Notes: generated by a model not told the origin, from the letters alone. Shown: positions 17,091 through 25,753, counted from the stretch's first letter. The stretch: DNA of 64,000 nucleotides from Spirochaetae bacterium HGW-Spirochaetae-1 (GCA_002839375.1 PGXY01000003.1:33863-97862); one strand, 5' to 3'. A program made the numbers and translations.

Positions 17091-19541
17091 TCACATAATC
17101 ATGAAGTCCATATAATTCTGAATTTCCCTGGGATAGCTGTTCTGCTCATCCTGGTACTTTTTGAAGCGGCGCTCATATGCCTGCACGGTCTTTAAATTGA
17201 CATTCTTATAACGGGTGGCATACTGTGAAAATGCAGGCATATTCTCCAGCCTGTCCCGTATATCCTTTTTAAAGGGAACGTGCTTGAAAAACATTTCCCT
17301 GACGGCTGAATTGAGTTTCATTATGCCGTCCTTTTCATACATGACCCACGTCACATAATCATCGGCAAAACGATCGCGGTCCGTTCTGAGGCTACGGAAT
17401 TTTTCCTTTATCTTCTCTTTCGCTTCCGCCGAAAGTTTTGAATTCTTTTTATAGGTATTGATATAATCGAAATATTCCCCCGTAAGTCCTCCCTCGATGG
17501 GATCGCCCCACATGGCTCCCTTCATGGTCTTGTTCAGTTCCCACCGGAAACAGGCGAGGGTATGTGCCATATTACGCGCCATGTCACCCATAAAAAATAT
17601 CGGCACCACGATGCGTCCCCGGGAACGTTTATTAGTTCCTGCCAGTTCCTGCCACAAAAGGGTTCTCGTCCCGACAATGGGCAGTATTACTATATGGGGA
17701 AGAATTTCTTCCTTGATGATCTCCCGGGCATCCCCTATTTTCAGGACCGTTTCACGATAGAACAGGGAAAAATCCGTCTCCCTCACTTCATTGAGGGCCG
17801 ACTCCACAATCCTCTTCGTGGAGAAAATGGCCTTGAGGCTTCCCCTGACAATGTGCGATGTCAGGATAGGCAATGCCGTAGCAGTGGATCCCGAACAGAC
17901 CGCCGCGGTGCTGGCCAGCCTCTGATCTATCTCGTACATGGTCATCTTGATATTACTATCAACCATGTCTTCTTCCTCACGCTTCTTCTTGCTCTTATGC
18001 TTTTCCTCTTCCATGAGATGGCTCTCATAGGTGAGTCCCATCTCGGTAATACTGGGAGTTTCCTCTCCATTATAGATGAGAGACAGGAACTCCGGTTCCC
18101 GCATGATACTGTAGTCAGTGCTTTTTTCACGCAGTTCCACAAGTTCCTTTAAATCCAGAATCTGTTCAGGCTCAAGCAGGGCTTCATCAAGGTACCCGAA
18201 ATTCAGCATGAGCCGGACCGGCAGGGGTATTACCGATTCAGAAACGCTCCGCATAAAGACCTGCTTGTAGAGATCCCAGTATGCCCTGCTGAGAAAACGA
18301 CGCATTTTACGGCCGTCCGATTCCGTGCTGAAGGGATTTTTTGAGGTCTTGAAATCGTTGAGCATTTTGAGGAAACGATTCTGAAACTCCTTGTCCACAA
18401 GGGAGAACTCGAATATCTGGTTCAGGGAATTCTTCAGGTTGCCGATATCGATATTCCTGACCGGGGACACTTGTTTTTCCGGCTGTTGTACAGTCCCGGC
18501 ATCGCCCGGTACACGGTTTGTGTAATATTGATGAATAAACCTGATCCCGGGATACACCGCCGTGAGTTTTTTCCCAGCCACGTCTTCATAGATGGCATTG
18601 ATCTTCACCAGGAGAGACAGCAGGTTCTTGACAAAATCATCACTGAGCCTTCCGCTGTTCCGCCACACCTCGAAGCCGCTGCCCTGTACCAGATACGTGG
18701 ACAGGCTTTCCTCACCGCCGAAAAGGCTTTGCATTTCGCGATCCATCTGGTCGTGCATGGATTCGATCCTGTCGAGGGAACGCATATAAAGATCGGATAA
18801 TATTTCGAAAATGCTCTCGGCGATTGAAAAATCTGATTTTATAACGGCACCGAAGACCGGGCCTTCCATCTGCAGCAGCTTTTTCACCAGCACCGTGGAG
18901 TCCTTCTTCATCATGGAATCCAGGGATTCTCCCGGAACCTCATAGCGCCTGCTGAGATAGCGGCTGTTATCCGTTATGAGAAACTTGGCGCTGAACTGCT
19001 GGGGCATCTGAGCCGCGCTGGAGGAATAATTTTTGACCAGCATCTCGGCCTTTGAATCAAGGGCTGCAGGTGCGCCGCTTCCCGACAGTACTTTGTATAC
19101 TATTGCGAGGTTGTCGCCGATCATGCATATATTCTGATAGAGCTTGGCGAACTTACCGGCTTCACTGACGGTGACATTAACACGGTTGAAGAGTTGGCGC
19201 AGGATATTGGCAGCCATGGACAGGTCGGTTACAATTAAATCCCTGAAGCCATTGGGACCCAGGGGATACCGTGAGATATATGAATCTTCCAGTGCCCGTA
19301 CGGATTTCAGGTAGGGGCCCTTCATGAGACTGCTGAAACCGGCAATAACGGTTTTTCCCCTGACGACCGATATCCTCCTGCTTTTTGAGAGAATGATACT
19401 GGGGTCGAGTCCGTTAAATTCAGCTGATGCCGAAAGGACCTCAAGGCTTCCGCTGTTAAGTGAGAGTATCTCCATGGGAGTCTCACCCTGCACAAAAAGG
19501 GTTTCTCCGCTTTTTAATAATTCCTGTCTTTCGTCAGCCAT
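17091..19541 (-). CDS. Large cytoplasmic protein with N-terminal cyclic-nucleotide-binding-like domain
   Basis: Residues 1-120 look like a cNMP-binding jelly roll: GETLFVQGETPMEILSLNSGSLEVL, VIAGFSSLMKGPYLKSVRALEDSYI and a following helix. The arginine-bearing phosphate-binding cassette is not obvious, so ligand binding is uncertain. The remaining ~690 residues are helical with no recognised domain, including a charged stretch near 510-525 (EEEKHKSKKKREEED). I have an unverified impression of similar long proteins in spirochaetes. A ribosome site (AAGGAG/AAGGGA) precedes ATG 19541. The HNH gene lies 16 bases upstream on the same strand, probably in one operon. Confidence 0.55.
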   Translation of the reverse strand: MADERQELLKSGETLFVQGETPMEILSLNSGSLEVLSASAEFNGLDPSIILSKSRRISVVRGKTVIAGFSSLMKGPYLKSVRALEDSYISRYPLGPNGFRDLIVTDLSMAANILRQLFNRVNVTVSEAGKFAKLYQNICMIGDNLAIVYKVLSGSGAPAALDSKAEMLVKNYSSSAAQMPQQFSAKFLITDNSRYLSRRYEVPGESLDSMMKKDSTVLVKKLLQMEGPVFGAVIKSDFSIAESIFEILSDLYMRSLDRIESMHDQMDREMQSLFGGEESLSTYLVQGSGFEVWRNSGRLSDDFVKNLLSLLVKINAIYEDVAGKKLTAVYPGIRFIHQYYTNRVPGDAGTVQQPEKQVSPVRNIDIGNLKNSLNQIFEFSLVDKEFQNRFLKMLNDFKTSKNPFSTESDGRKMRRFLSRAYWDLYKQVFMRSVSESVIPLPVRLMLNFGYLDEALLEPEQILDLKELVELREKSTDYSIMREPEFLSLIYNGEETPSITEMGLTYESHLMEEEKHKSKKKREEEDMVDSNIKMTMYEIDQRLASTAAVCSGSTATALPILTSHIVRGSLKAIFSTKRIVESALNEVRETDFSLFYRETVLKIGDAREIIKEEILPHIVILPIVGTRTLLWQELAGTNKRSRGRIVVPIFFMGDMARNMAHTLACFRWELNKTMKGAMWGDPIEGGLTGEYFDYINTYKKNSKLSAEAKEKIKEKFRSLRTDRDRFADDYVTWVMYEKDGIMKLNSAVREMFFKHVPFKKDIRDRLENMPAFSQYATRYKNVNLKTVQAYERRFKKYQDEQNSYPREIQNYMDFMIM

Positions 19542-19557
19542 TGATTCCCTTCACTCC

Positions 19558-19905
19558 TTAAGAGTTTTTGATCGTATCCATGTATTCTTCCCATTCCAGG
19601 GGAAGCAGGTGCTTTTTCTTATTATTGCATTCCTTGCAGGCCGGCACAAGGTTTATTTTATCTGACGTGCCGCCCCTGGCGAGCGGTATTTTATGATCCA
19701 TGGTAAGGTCTGAAGGAGCGAAGTGCCGCCCGCAGTAATGGCATATGCCGGGAGCCGTTTTCTTCTTCCACCAGGCCGTCTGGCGCAAATCCCGCGCCTT
19801 TTGTTTCTCCCGGGAGATATATGCCGATTCGCCGTCACCGCCTTGGGCGAAAAGGCCGTTTTCCCGGGGCCTTCTTTTATCGCGCTTTCTGTCCCTGTAA
19901 GCCAT
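19558..19905 (-). CDS. HNH endonuclease-like protein
   Basis: This small 115-residue basic protein has a typical HNH/zinc arrangement: CHYCGRHFAPSDLTMDHKIPLARGGTSD as the first half (two Cys and the D-H pair), then INLVPACKECNNKKK (Asn, two Cys). The N-terminal 45 residues are strongly basic and could bind nucleic acid. Host versions of such short HNH proteins often have unknown roles and are not necessarily mobile. It precedes the 816-residue cNMP-like gene by 16 bases on the same strand. Confidence 0.8.
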   Translation of the reverse strand: MAYRDRKRDKRRPRENGLFAQGGDGESAYISREKQKARDLRQTAWWKKKTAPGICHYCGRHFAPSDLTMDHKIPLARGGTSDKINLVPACKECNNKKKHLLPLEWEEYMDTIKNS

Positions 19906-19995
19906 TATGGGCGGATCTCCAGAGGTATTGTAGAATAAATAAACATTTTGTCAATAATTATTGAGATTAAGCGTACTGCAGGGAAGAGGCATGCC

Positions 19996-20934
19996 TCATC
20001 CCATACAATCAGTATCGGCAGGACGATACCCATTTATGAAGGAAAGGCCGTCCATGGTTTTTTTTGTTTCAGGCTGAATGGCGACCAGTTCAAGGATCCC
20101 CTTCCCTGTTCCGGCCATGAGGCGTTTTTTCCCATAAACGGCCATTTCTCCGGGACGGAGAGAAAGAGCCGTATCAGGCACACCATGGGAAAGCGATGTT
20201 TTCCATACCTTTAACTCCCGGGAGCGGAACGTGGTCCATGCAACGGGCTTGGGATTGAGTCCCCGCACCAGGTTGTGTATATCAACGGCAGACCGCGTCC
20301 AGTCAATACGGGCCGTTTCACGGGTAATCTTGCCGCAATAGGTGGCCTCGTCGTCCTTCTGCTGAACCGATACGGCCTTCCCCGAGGCCAGGAGTTCTAT
20401 TGATTCATTGAGAAGGCGCACCCCCAGGGGCAGAACCGCATCGGATAGGTCGGCCGCCGTCATATCATCGGTTATAGCGACCTTTTCCTGGCGGATAATA
20501 TCGCCGGCATCCATACGTTCGTTTATGAGCTGCACTGATACGCCCGTTTCACGCTCACCGTTGATCAGGACCCATTGCAAGGGAGCGGCGCCCCGATAGG
20601 CCGGTAAAAGCGACGGGTGGAGATTAATCGTTTTCAGTGGCGGGTAATCAAATACGGCCCGGGGAATGAGTTTCCCGTAGGCGACCACCACATATATCTG
20701 CGCATCATATTTATTCAGCTGATCGAAAAAAGCGGGATCGTTCAGTGATTCGGGCTGCAACACGGGGATATCATGACACTGGGCTTCATGCTTGGCCGGG
20801 CATATCTGCATATGCTGGTTTCTTCCCGTTTTTTTGTCGGGCTGGGTTACCACGAAGCATATCTCATGGACCTTGAAAAGTTCCTCGAGGCAGTAGAGGG
20901 CAATATCAGGCGTGCCAAAAAATCCTATTTTCAT
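19996..20934 (-). CDS. fmt: Methionyl-tRNA formyltransferase (Fmt)
   Basis: Fmt formylates initiator Met-tRNA using 10-formyl-tetrahydrofolate. Signatures are MKIGFFGTPDIALYCLEEL, VVTQPDKKTGR, VVVAYGKLIP, the folate/catalytic block NLHPSLLPAYRGAAPLQW, TGVSVQLINERMDAGDI and a C-terminal OB-like tRNA-binding domain (about 205-312). At 312 residues the length is normal. Its ATG shares one base with the stop of def (TAATG), so the two are translationally coupled in the common def-fmt operon. Confidence 0.95.
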   Translation of the reverse strand: MKIGFFGTPDIALYCLEELFKVHEICFVVTQPDKKTGRNQHMQICPAKHEAQCHDIPVLQPESLNDPAFFDQLNKYDAQIYVVVAYGKLIPRAVFDYPPLKTINLHPSLLPAYRGAAPLQWVLINGERETGVSVQLINERMDAGDIIRQEKVAITDDMTAADLSDAVLPLGVRLLNESIELLASGKAVSVQQKDDEATYCGKITRETARIDWTRSAVDIHNLVRGLNPKPVAWTTFRSRELKVWKTSLSHGVPDTALSLRPGEMAVYGKKRLMAGTGKGILELVAIQPETKKTMDGLSFINGYRPADTDCMG

Positions 20935-21440
20935 TACATCGCGTTCAGTTTTTTTAATTTTTTTAGATGGGGACGAAGCTCATTGCGCTCATAAGATTCG
21001 AGGTAGTCGATGAACAATATTCCATTGAGATGGTCGATCTCATGCTGAAGGACCCGGGCCAGAAGTCCACTGGCCTCGATTTCAGTCTCCTTGCCTTCGG
21101 GGGTAATGCCCGTCACCAGGACTTCCGAGGGACGGATTATATCGGCGTTGACTCCCGGTACGGAAAGGCATCCCTCTTCGTAGGGTTCTGTCATGTCCGA
21201 TGACTCTTTAATCACGGGATTGATGAGCGTCAGCGAAGGGCCGCCGCTATCCTCGATATCAAGAATGATCAGCCGCTTACTCACATCGACCTGCGGGGCC
21301 GCAAGACCGATACCCTTGGCCCTGTACATTATTTTATACATGGATTCAATAAGACTTATCACATCCTGGTCTATATTGATGATTTCTTCAGCTATGGACT
21401 TCAGTGTTTCGTTCCCGAAAAATACAAGACTTGGTGTCAT
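20934..21440 (-). CDS. def: Peptide deformylase (Def)
   Basis: Def removes the formyl group from nascent proteins. All three motifs are present in 168 residues: GIGLAAPQ, EGCLSVP (metal-ligand Cys) and QHEIDHLNGILF (two metal-ligand His and catalytic Glu). ATG 21440 is chosen because the protein then starts MTPSLVFFGNETLK, as in relatives. The reading frame stays open to 21626 but the extra 62 residues are AT-rich-encoded and unlike the family, and they would approach the divergent tRNA promoter. It overlaps fmt by one base. Confidence 0.93.
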   Translation of the reverse strand: MTPSLVFFGNETLKSIAEEIINIDQDVISLIESMYKIMYRAKGIGLAAPQVDVSKRLIILDIEDSGGPSLTLINPVIKESSDMTEPYEEGCLSVPGVNADIIRPSEVLVTGITPEGKETEIEASGLLARVLQHEIDHLNGILFIDYLESYERNELRPHLKKLKKLNAM

Positions 21441-21589
21441 AATAATTATCTGCCTTCTCCCTATGCTTTTATCTATATTCCAAGGTATAAACTTCATATA
21501 AAAACAGCAACAGGTTTTTACTAAAAAAAAGTCCTTCCCTGTCAGGATCTTTGCAAAAAAAGAAAATGATTTAATTTTATGCTTTTTTC

Positions 21590-21617
21590 TTGACAGATAT
21601 CCGCTATATTGTTTTAT
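21590..21617 (+). promoter_or_regulatory. Promoter of tRNA-Asp
   Basis: TTGACA at 21590-21595 and TTTTAT at 21612-21617 are separated by 16 bases, which places the transcription start about 14 bases before the mature tRNA. The -35 is perfect and the -10 matches four of six consensus bases. Confidence 0.55.
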
Positions 21618-21637
21618 GTATCTCACGTTTTAAAAAT

Positions 21638-21712
21638 GGGGTTGTAGCTCAGTTTGGTTAGAGTACCTGCCTGTCACGCAGGGTGTCGCGAGTTCGAGTC
21701 TCGTCAACCCCG
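21638..21712 (+). tRNA. tRNA-Asp (GTC)
   Basis: A full cloverleaf is visible: acceptor GGGGTTG/CAACCCC with discriminator G, D-arm GCTC..GAGT, anticodon stem CCTGC/GCAGG with loop CTGTCAC (anticodon GTC), and T-arm with GTTCGAGTC. The 3' CCA is not encoded. A strong promoter lies upstream and a terminator eight bases downstream, so it is a single-gene transcript. Confidence 0.95.
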
Positions 21713-21720
21713 AATTAAAA

Positions 21721-21755
21721 GGCCGTCCGGACAAGTTCAGGACGGCCTTTTTTTT
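21721..21755 (+). terminator. Rho-independent terminator of tRNA-Asp
   Basis: The perfect stem GGCCGTCC/GGACGGCC encloses an 11-base loop and is followed directly by eight T residues. Confidence 0.9.
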
Positions 21756-21868
21756 ATAGATATTTTCTTCCGGCATACGGGAAAATCCCCGCCGTTTTTA
21801 ACTGAAAAATCATCAGTTCCAGGCGCCGATAATGGCACCGGTCTATATTTTGAGAGGACCGGAATTCT

Positions 21869-22411
21869 TCAGCTGTATTTCTTCAGCAAGGATTCATACA
21901 GATTATTATACTTCTCATGAATCATTTTTCTGTCAAATTCCTTGAAATCTATGAGCATGGCATTCAGTTCGCTGTCGGTAAAATATCTCTCCGTATTGGG
22001 AAAAAACACCCTGTCTTCTTTGATGATATGCCTGGGATAAAAATTTATCAGGAACGTCAGCTTTTCAATTATTACATCGATACTTTTCTCGTTCCCCCCG
22101 ATGTATTTATTGTTTGCCGCCACCAGATCTTCTACGGCATTTCTCGCGATCATATGCTCATCAACCAGCTCCCTCATTATCCTTGTGTCATCGCTGTTCA
22201 GTTTTTTCATTTCCAGTTCTTTAAACAGAATATCTTCTTCTTTACCATGATGCGTCCGGTCCGCATAGGTCCTGATAAAATCAACAACGGTATCAATGAA
22301 AACTGTATTTACTTTTCGCTCTTTTTCTATAACATCCAATTCTCTGTTTACGAGGTCCAGCATCTTTTCAATAAGCCGGTGTTCAATCATCAACGGTCCT
22401 CGTGGTTTCAT
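21869..22411 (-). CDS. Hemerythrin HHE domain-like protein
   Basis: The 180-residue four-helix protein has the HHE cation-binding pattern: EHRLIEKML (helix 1), THHGKEEDILFKEL (helix 2), DEHMIARNAVEDL (helix 3) and PRHIIKEDRVFFP (helix 4). These supply the His and Glu ligands for a di-iron site that may bind oxygen, nitric oxide or iron. Such proteins are common in anaerobes under redox stress. A strong AGGAGG ribosome site precedes ATG 22411. An inverted repeat lies about 50 bases upstream at 22459-22483. Confidence 0.85.
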   Translation of the reverse strand: MKPRGPLMIEHRLIEKMLDLVNRELDVIEKERKVNTVFIDTVVDFIRTYADRTHHGKEEDILFKELEMKKLNSDDTRIMRELVDEHMIARNAVEDLVAANNKYIGGNEKSIDVIIEKLTFLINFYPRHIIKEDRVFFPNTERYFTDSELNAMLIDFKEFDRKMIHEKYNNLYESLLKKYS

Positions 22412-22458
22412 GGCAGCCTCCTGGATTTGCGGATTGGGTTTTTGGGAAAAAAGCTAGT

Positions 22459-22483
22459 GTGCAGATAACGTTATCTTACGCAC
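22459..22483. promoter_or_regulatory. Inverted repeat upstream of the hemerythrin-like gene
   Basis: AGATAACGTTATCT (22463-22476) is a perfect 14-bp palindrome, flanked by GTGC and GCAC that can extend the stem with a small bulge. It could be an operator or a hairpin at the edge of the AT-rich inserted segment that starts here. Confidence 0.35.
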
Positions 22484-22539
22484 GTTGAGTTTAGCACAAT
22501 ATAAAATTTTAAATGACCAACAAGTATTTGCCACAGTTG

Positions 22540-22559
22540 CGGGCAATGTCGTTTGCCCG
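22540..22559 (-). terminator. Hairpin just after the DUF2971 gene
   Basis: CGGGCAA/TTGCCCG form a 7-bp stem with a six-base loop, four bases beyond the stop codon of the minus-strand DUF2971 gene. No T-run follows, so terminator function is only probable. Confidence 0.4.
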
Positions 22560-22562
22560 TTA

Positions 22563-23633
22563 TCAGGTACAATTACATTTTATTTTATTACTAAAAGATT
22601 TTAGTTTCTCTAGAAATACCTTAAATTCAATATAATTAATATTCTCTGCATGAAAAATATGTATTTTATTTACTAGAAGTGACCCAACTTCATCATCTAG
22701 TTTTTTATCATAATTGGATAATTTTTGAAATTTAATAGATATTTTAGAATCCTCAATACTTTCACTCAATAATTTTATTTTTATTTTATCCCATAATCCT
22801 TCAATTTTAGTTTTTAAATATTTTACATTTACATCTATCATTCTTGGTATTCCATTAATCCAATTTATTTGATAGAAGAATAAATCTTTTTTCATACAGT
22901 ATTCGTGTAATTTAGAGATGTAATCATTATTAAAATTATAGCTTATAATAATGCCTAAGATACAATCGCTTACATCAAGATATACATTTTCATATTCGTT
23001 TTTATTATTAACAATTAAATATCGATATTCATTTTCTTCCTGCCAATCAATTGATTTTTTAAAAAAAATCTCCTTCAGACATTTTGTTTCGTAGTCATCA
23101 AGTGCATTAGCACAAATTTCTTTTGAAAAATCATTAAATGTAATTCCATGATTACTATTTTCTTCATCCAAATTATATTCTAAATTGCCAGAATATTTAA
23201 TATTATATCTCAATTCATTAAATTTTAAATCAATTTGTGTTTTATCAAAAACGATGCAACAACCTGCGTGACTTTCAGCATACTGAGCCCACATACGAGG
23301 TTTAGCATATCCATAATCGAATATTGAATTTATGACATTTTTATCTTGGCAGAAACATACAACATTAAATTTGTTTGTTAGTATTTTATAATCAATTCTT
23401 TCCTCTGCTAAAGGTAAAATCTTTTCATCTACATAACCGTATCCTTTCAGAATACATTTGCCAAATGGATAATTTCTTTGCAAATCAGGTATATGTGGTA
23501 ATGCTTCTCTGGGATCATTAGTATTGCTTAACTGGCCAAATCGTAATTCACCAGGTTGAAGTATATAAAGTATTCCAATTTTTTCACTAGTGTAATGATA
23601 TAAAACTTCTTTTTGATTAAAGTAATTATTCAA
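22563..23633 (-). CDS. DUF2971 family protein
   Basis: The protein (356 residues) begins LYHYTSEKIGILYILQPGELRFGQLSNTNDPRE, the usual opening of PF11185 (DUF2971), followed by VVCFCQDKN, RMWAQYAESHAGCCIVFDK and WQEENEYRYLIVN, where family members have similar blocks. The function is unknown; genes of this family are often accessory. Start is TTG 23633 with GAGG six bases upstream. The gene is conspicuously AT-rich compared with both neighbours and codes with A/T-ending codons, a clear sign of recent transfer. It is bounded by a hairpin on one side and a GC-rich repeat segment on the other. Confidence 0.8.
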   Translation of the reverse strand: MNNYFNQKEVLYHYTSEKIGILYILQPGELRFGQLSNTNDPREALPHIPDLQRNYPFGKCILKGYGYVDEKILPLAEERIDYKILTNKFNVVCFCQDKNVINSIFDYGYAKPRMWAQYAESHAGCCIVFDKTQIDLKFNELRYNIKYSGNLEYNLDEENSNHGITFNDFSKEICANALDDYETKCLKEIFFKKSIDWQEENEYRYLIVNNKNEYENVYLDVSDCILGIIISYNFNNDYISKLHEYCMKKDLFFYQINWINGIPRMIDVNVKYLKTKIEGLWDKIKIKLLSESIEDSKISIKFQKLSNYDKKLDDEVGSLLVNKIHIFHAENINYIEFKVFLEKLKSFSNKIKCNCT

Positions 23634-24243
23634 TTTATGCCTCAGTGAAATTCAAAGTATTTGCGCCTAACTAAAAGAATCCGCAATATTTCCTGAATAG
23701 AAAATCCTCATTCCCCGATGCCCACGAAAATCTTCCCAAATTCATTGAGAATTATTACTGGAATAAATCTCCCGAAAGTCAACCACTATAGTACAGCATC
23801 AGGTAAAAAGAAATGTTCAAAAAGATTCATGCAATTAACTTCACTATAGAAAGAGAGGGCACGGATGCCCGAACGCTTTGGCTGCGGCCGACCCACACGA
23901 CGTGGGAAGTGCCGCGAAGGACAAGGATGTCCGAGAGCGGCCGAGGACGGCCAAGGATGGCCTCCGCAGGACGCACAGAATGAGTTACCTGATCCAGAAA
24001 ATCTCTTAGCCCGTCGCGGCCGGCGACCGCCTTTTTTCGCCTCTTTTTTGTGGCGTGACAAAAAAGGGGCAAAGGGCCTGTCCCGGACCCGCGGGACATC
24101 CCACCCGGCAGAGAATCCTGCCACAACCCGCCCGCCATGCGCAATGGCAAGCCCCTTAAAAGTCCTTGACTTAAAGGTCTCGGGCCATGAAAATACCTGT
24201 CTCATCCCGAAACGGGACATGTCAATGACGGGAGGACACTATC
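23634..24243. other. Non-coding mosaic with tandem short hairpins
   Basis: No credible gene lies here; the open frames on both strands translate to low-complexity Arg/Ser/Pro-rich text. From 23857 to 23962 there is a series of 14-nt hairpins with five-base stems and four-base loops: GGGCACGGATGCCC (23857), GGACAAGGATGTCC (23919), GGCCGAGGACGGCC (23939) and GGCCAAGGATGGCC (23949, sharing GGCC), plus CCCAC/GTGGG around 23892-23906. GGA sits in the loop of the four main ones. A longer stem, CTTTTTTGT/ACAAAAAAG, lies near 24045-24070. GC content jumps relative to the adjacent DUF2971 gene. Confidence 0.5.
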
Positions 24244-24906
24244 ATGAAAAAATACACGGCGCTTCTCTTATTCCTGGTCCTGGCGGGCTGCGCCTCCAGT
24301 GCGCAGCGCAATACATCCATGGACACCGGCTCATACAAGATGTCCATGACGGGAAAATCGGGCCTCCAGGAATTCCCGCCCGAAAAACGGATCATTGTTC
24401 TCAATGCCGATATCACCATCGAAACCGACAATACCGAGTCCCTTTCCGCCGAAATCATCAATCTATCTAAAAAGTATAACGGCTATGTCCTGTCGTCGGG
24501 AAACAGGAAAATCGTCATCCGCATCGACGCGGAAAAATTCAAGGAAGGCATTGAGGATATCGCAAAGCTGGGAACCATCATCGAGAAACGCTTTTACAGC
24601 GAGGATATCACGGAAGAGTTCCGCGACGCCCAGATCAGGCTCGACAATAAACTTAAGGCCCGGGACCGCTATCTTGAACTGCTTAAAAAAGCCGAAAATG
24701 TGGAAGCCACACTGAAAGTGGAAAAGGAACTGGAGCGCCTGAACGAGGAGATCGATTCCCTGAAGGGTAAGATAACGCGCCTTTCGCACCTGGCTCAGTT
24801 CTCCACCATCACCATTTACCTGCAAAAAAAAGTAAGGCCCGGTCCCCTGGGCTGGGTTTTCTGGGGTCTGTATAAGGGGATCAAATTCCTTTTTGTGTGG
24901 GACTGA
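24244..24906 (+). CDS. DUF4349 domain lipoprotein
   Basis: The 220-residue protein starts with a lipoprotein signal (LVLAGC, Cys about 16). A DUF4349-like body follows: RIIVLNADITIETDNTESLSAEIINLSKKYNGYVLSSG, then IDAEKFKEGIEDIAKLGTIIEKRFYSEDITEEFRDAQIRL, and a coiled coil at about 140-185 (ELLKKAENVEATLKVEKELERLNEEIDSLKGKI). It ends with a hydrophobic stretch GWVFWGLYKGIKFLFVW. The family is widespread on bacterial envelopes with no settled function. GGGAGG lies before the ATG. It heads a run of five plus-strand genes up to 27806. Confidence 0.8.
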   Translation: MKKYTALLLFLVLAGCASSAQRNTSMDTGSYKMSMTGKSGLQEFPPEKRIIVLNADITIETDNTESLSAEIINLSKKYNGYVLSSGNRKIVIRIDAEKFKEGIEDIAKLGTIIEKRFYSEDITEEFRDAQIRLDNKLKARDRYLELLKKAENVEATLKVEKELERLNEEIDSLKGKITRLSHLAQFSTITIYLQKKVRPGPLGWVFWGLYKGIKFLFVWD

Positions 24907-24944
24907 AAATATTTTAGGTAAATTCTCGCGGGGAAGGAGACGGC

Positions 24945-25637
24945 ATGAAGAGACCCGGCATGATCGGCGGTATAGGCCCCGAATCGACAATTGACTACTA
25001 CCGTTCCATTATCGGCACATACCGGGAACGCACCGGCGGCACCGACTACCCGGAGATCCTTGTATACAGCATTGACATGACACGCATGCTGGATCTCATC
25101 GCCGGGGACAGGACCGAAGAGGTGATAAACCTCCTTTCCGGGGCGGCACGGTCCCTGGCCGCTTCCGGGGCCGATTTTGCCTTCATGGCCTCCAACACAC
25201 CCCATTACGTTTTCCGTGAAGTTGCCTCCCGTTCCCCCATTCCTCTCCTGAGCATCGTCGGTGCGACCTGCGACGCCGTAAGAAAGGCAGGCCTGGGGCG
25301 CGCCGGTCTCCTGGGTACCCGTTTCACCATGGAAAAGGATTTCTACACCGGCCCCTTCGCCGACGCGGGGATAATCCTGGTGGTGCCCGATGCCGCCAAA
25401 AGGGAATTCATCCACTGGAAAATCTTCAGCGAACTGGAGCTGGGCATCGTTACCGACGAGACCCGGAAGGCCTTCCTGGAAATAATTGGCGGCATGAAAC
25501 GCAGGAAAAATATCGAGGGGATCATCCTGGGCTGCACCGAGCTTCCCCTCTTGCTTAAACAGGGCGACGATGACATTCCCTTCTTCAACACCGTAGAGGA
25601 ACACGTGCAGAGCATTGTTGATTTCATGCTCCTCTAG
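24945..25637 (+). CDS. Aspartate/glutamate racemase family protein, Ser83/Cys197 variant
   Basis: The protein (230 residues) has the Asp/Glu racemase fold signatures GMIGGIGPESTIDYY, SGADFAFMASNTPH, LLGTRFTM and GIILGCTELPLLL. Two-cysteine racemases use a Cys in each half. Here the second is Cys197 in GCTEL, but the first position is Ser83 (SNTPH). E. coli YgeA has Thr83/Cys197 at the matching positions and is active on L-aspartate and L-glutamate, so one-sided chemistry is plausible. The substrate is not assigned. A strong GGGAAGGAG ribosome site precedes ATG 24945. Confidence 0.85.
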   Translation: MKRPGMIGGIGPESTIDYYRSIIGTYRERTGGTDYPEILVYSIDMTRMLDLIAGDRTEEVINLLSGAARSLAASGADFAFMASNTPHYVFREVASRSPIPLLSIVGATCDAVRKAGLGRAGLLGTRFTMEKDFYTGPFADAGIILVVPDAAKREFIHWKIFSELELGIVTDETRKAFLEIIGGMKRRKNIEGIILGCTELPLLLKQGDDDIPFFNTVEEHVQSIVDFMLL

Positions 25638-25753
25638 TATTTAATCGATTCTCACGGCCTTTTCCCGGGAAAAAAGCACCGCCGTCAAAATAGTTCTTGT
25701 ATGAACATCAGATTCCTGCAATAGTGCATCCAAAGCCCGGGGAGGGGCACTGT

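Noticed and set aside
21441-21626. N-terminal extension of peptide deformylase
   Set aside because: The added 62 residues are unlike the family, are AT-rich-encoded and reach into the divergent tRNA promoter.
22440-23680. Possible integron cassette: GTTAGGC (minus strand, 23671-23665) before the DUF2971 gene and GATAACG/CGTTATC inverted ends after it
   Set aside because: The outer repeats pair, but no matching inner L boxes are visible, the 3' core GTTATCT deviates from GTTRRRY, and no integrase or second cassette is present.
23857-23962. CRISPR-like array of short repeats
   Set aside because: The repeats are 14-nt palindromes at uneven spacing, partly overlapping, with no unique spacers of constant length and no cas genes.
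23786-24470. Overlapping open frames on both strands of the GC-rich hairpin segment
   Set aside because: Translations are Arg/Ser/Pro/His-rich with short repeats from the hairpins, have no ribosome sites and overlap the start of the DUF4349 gene.
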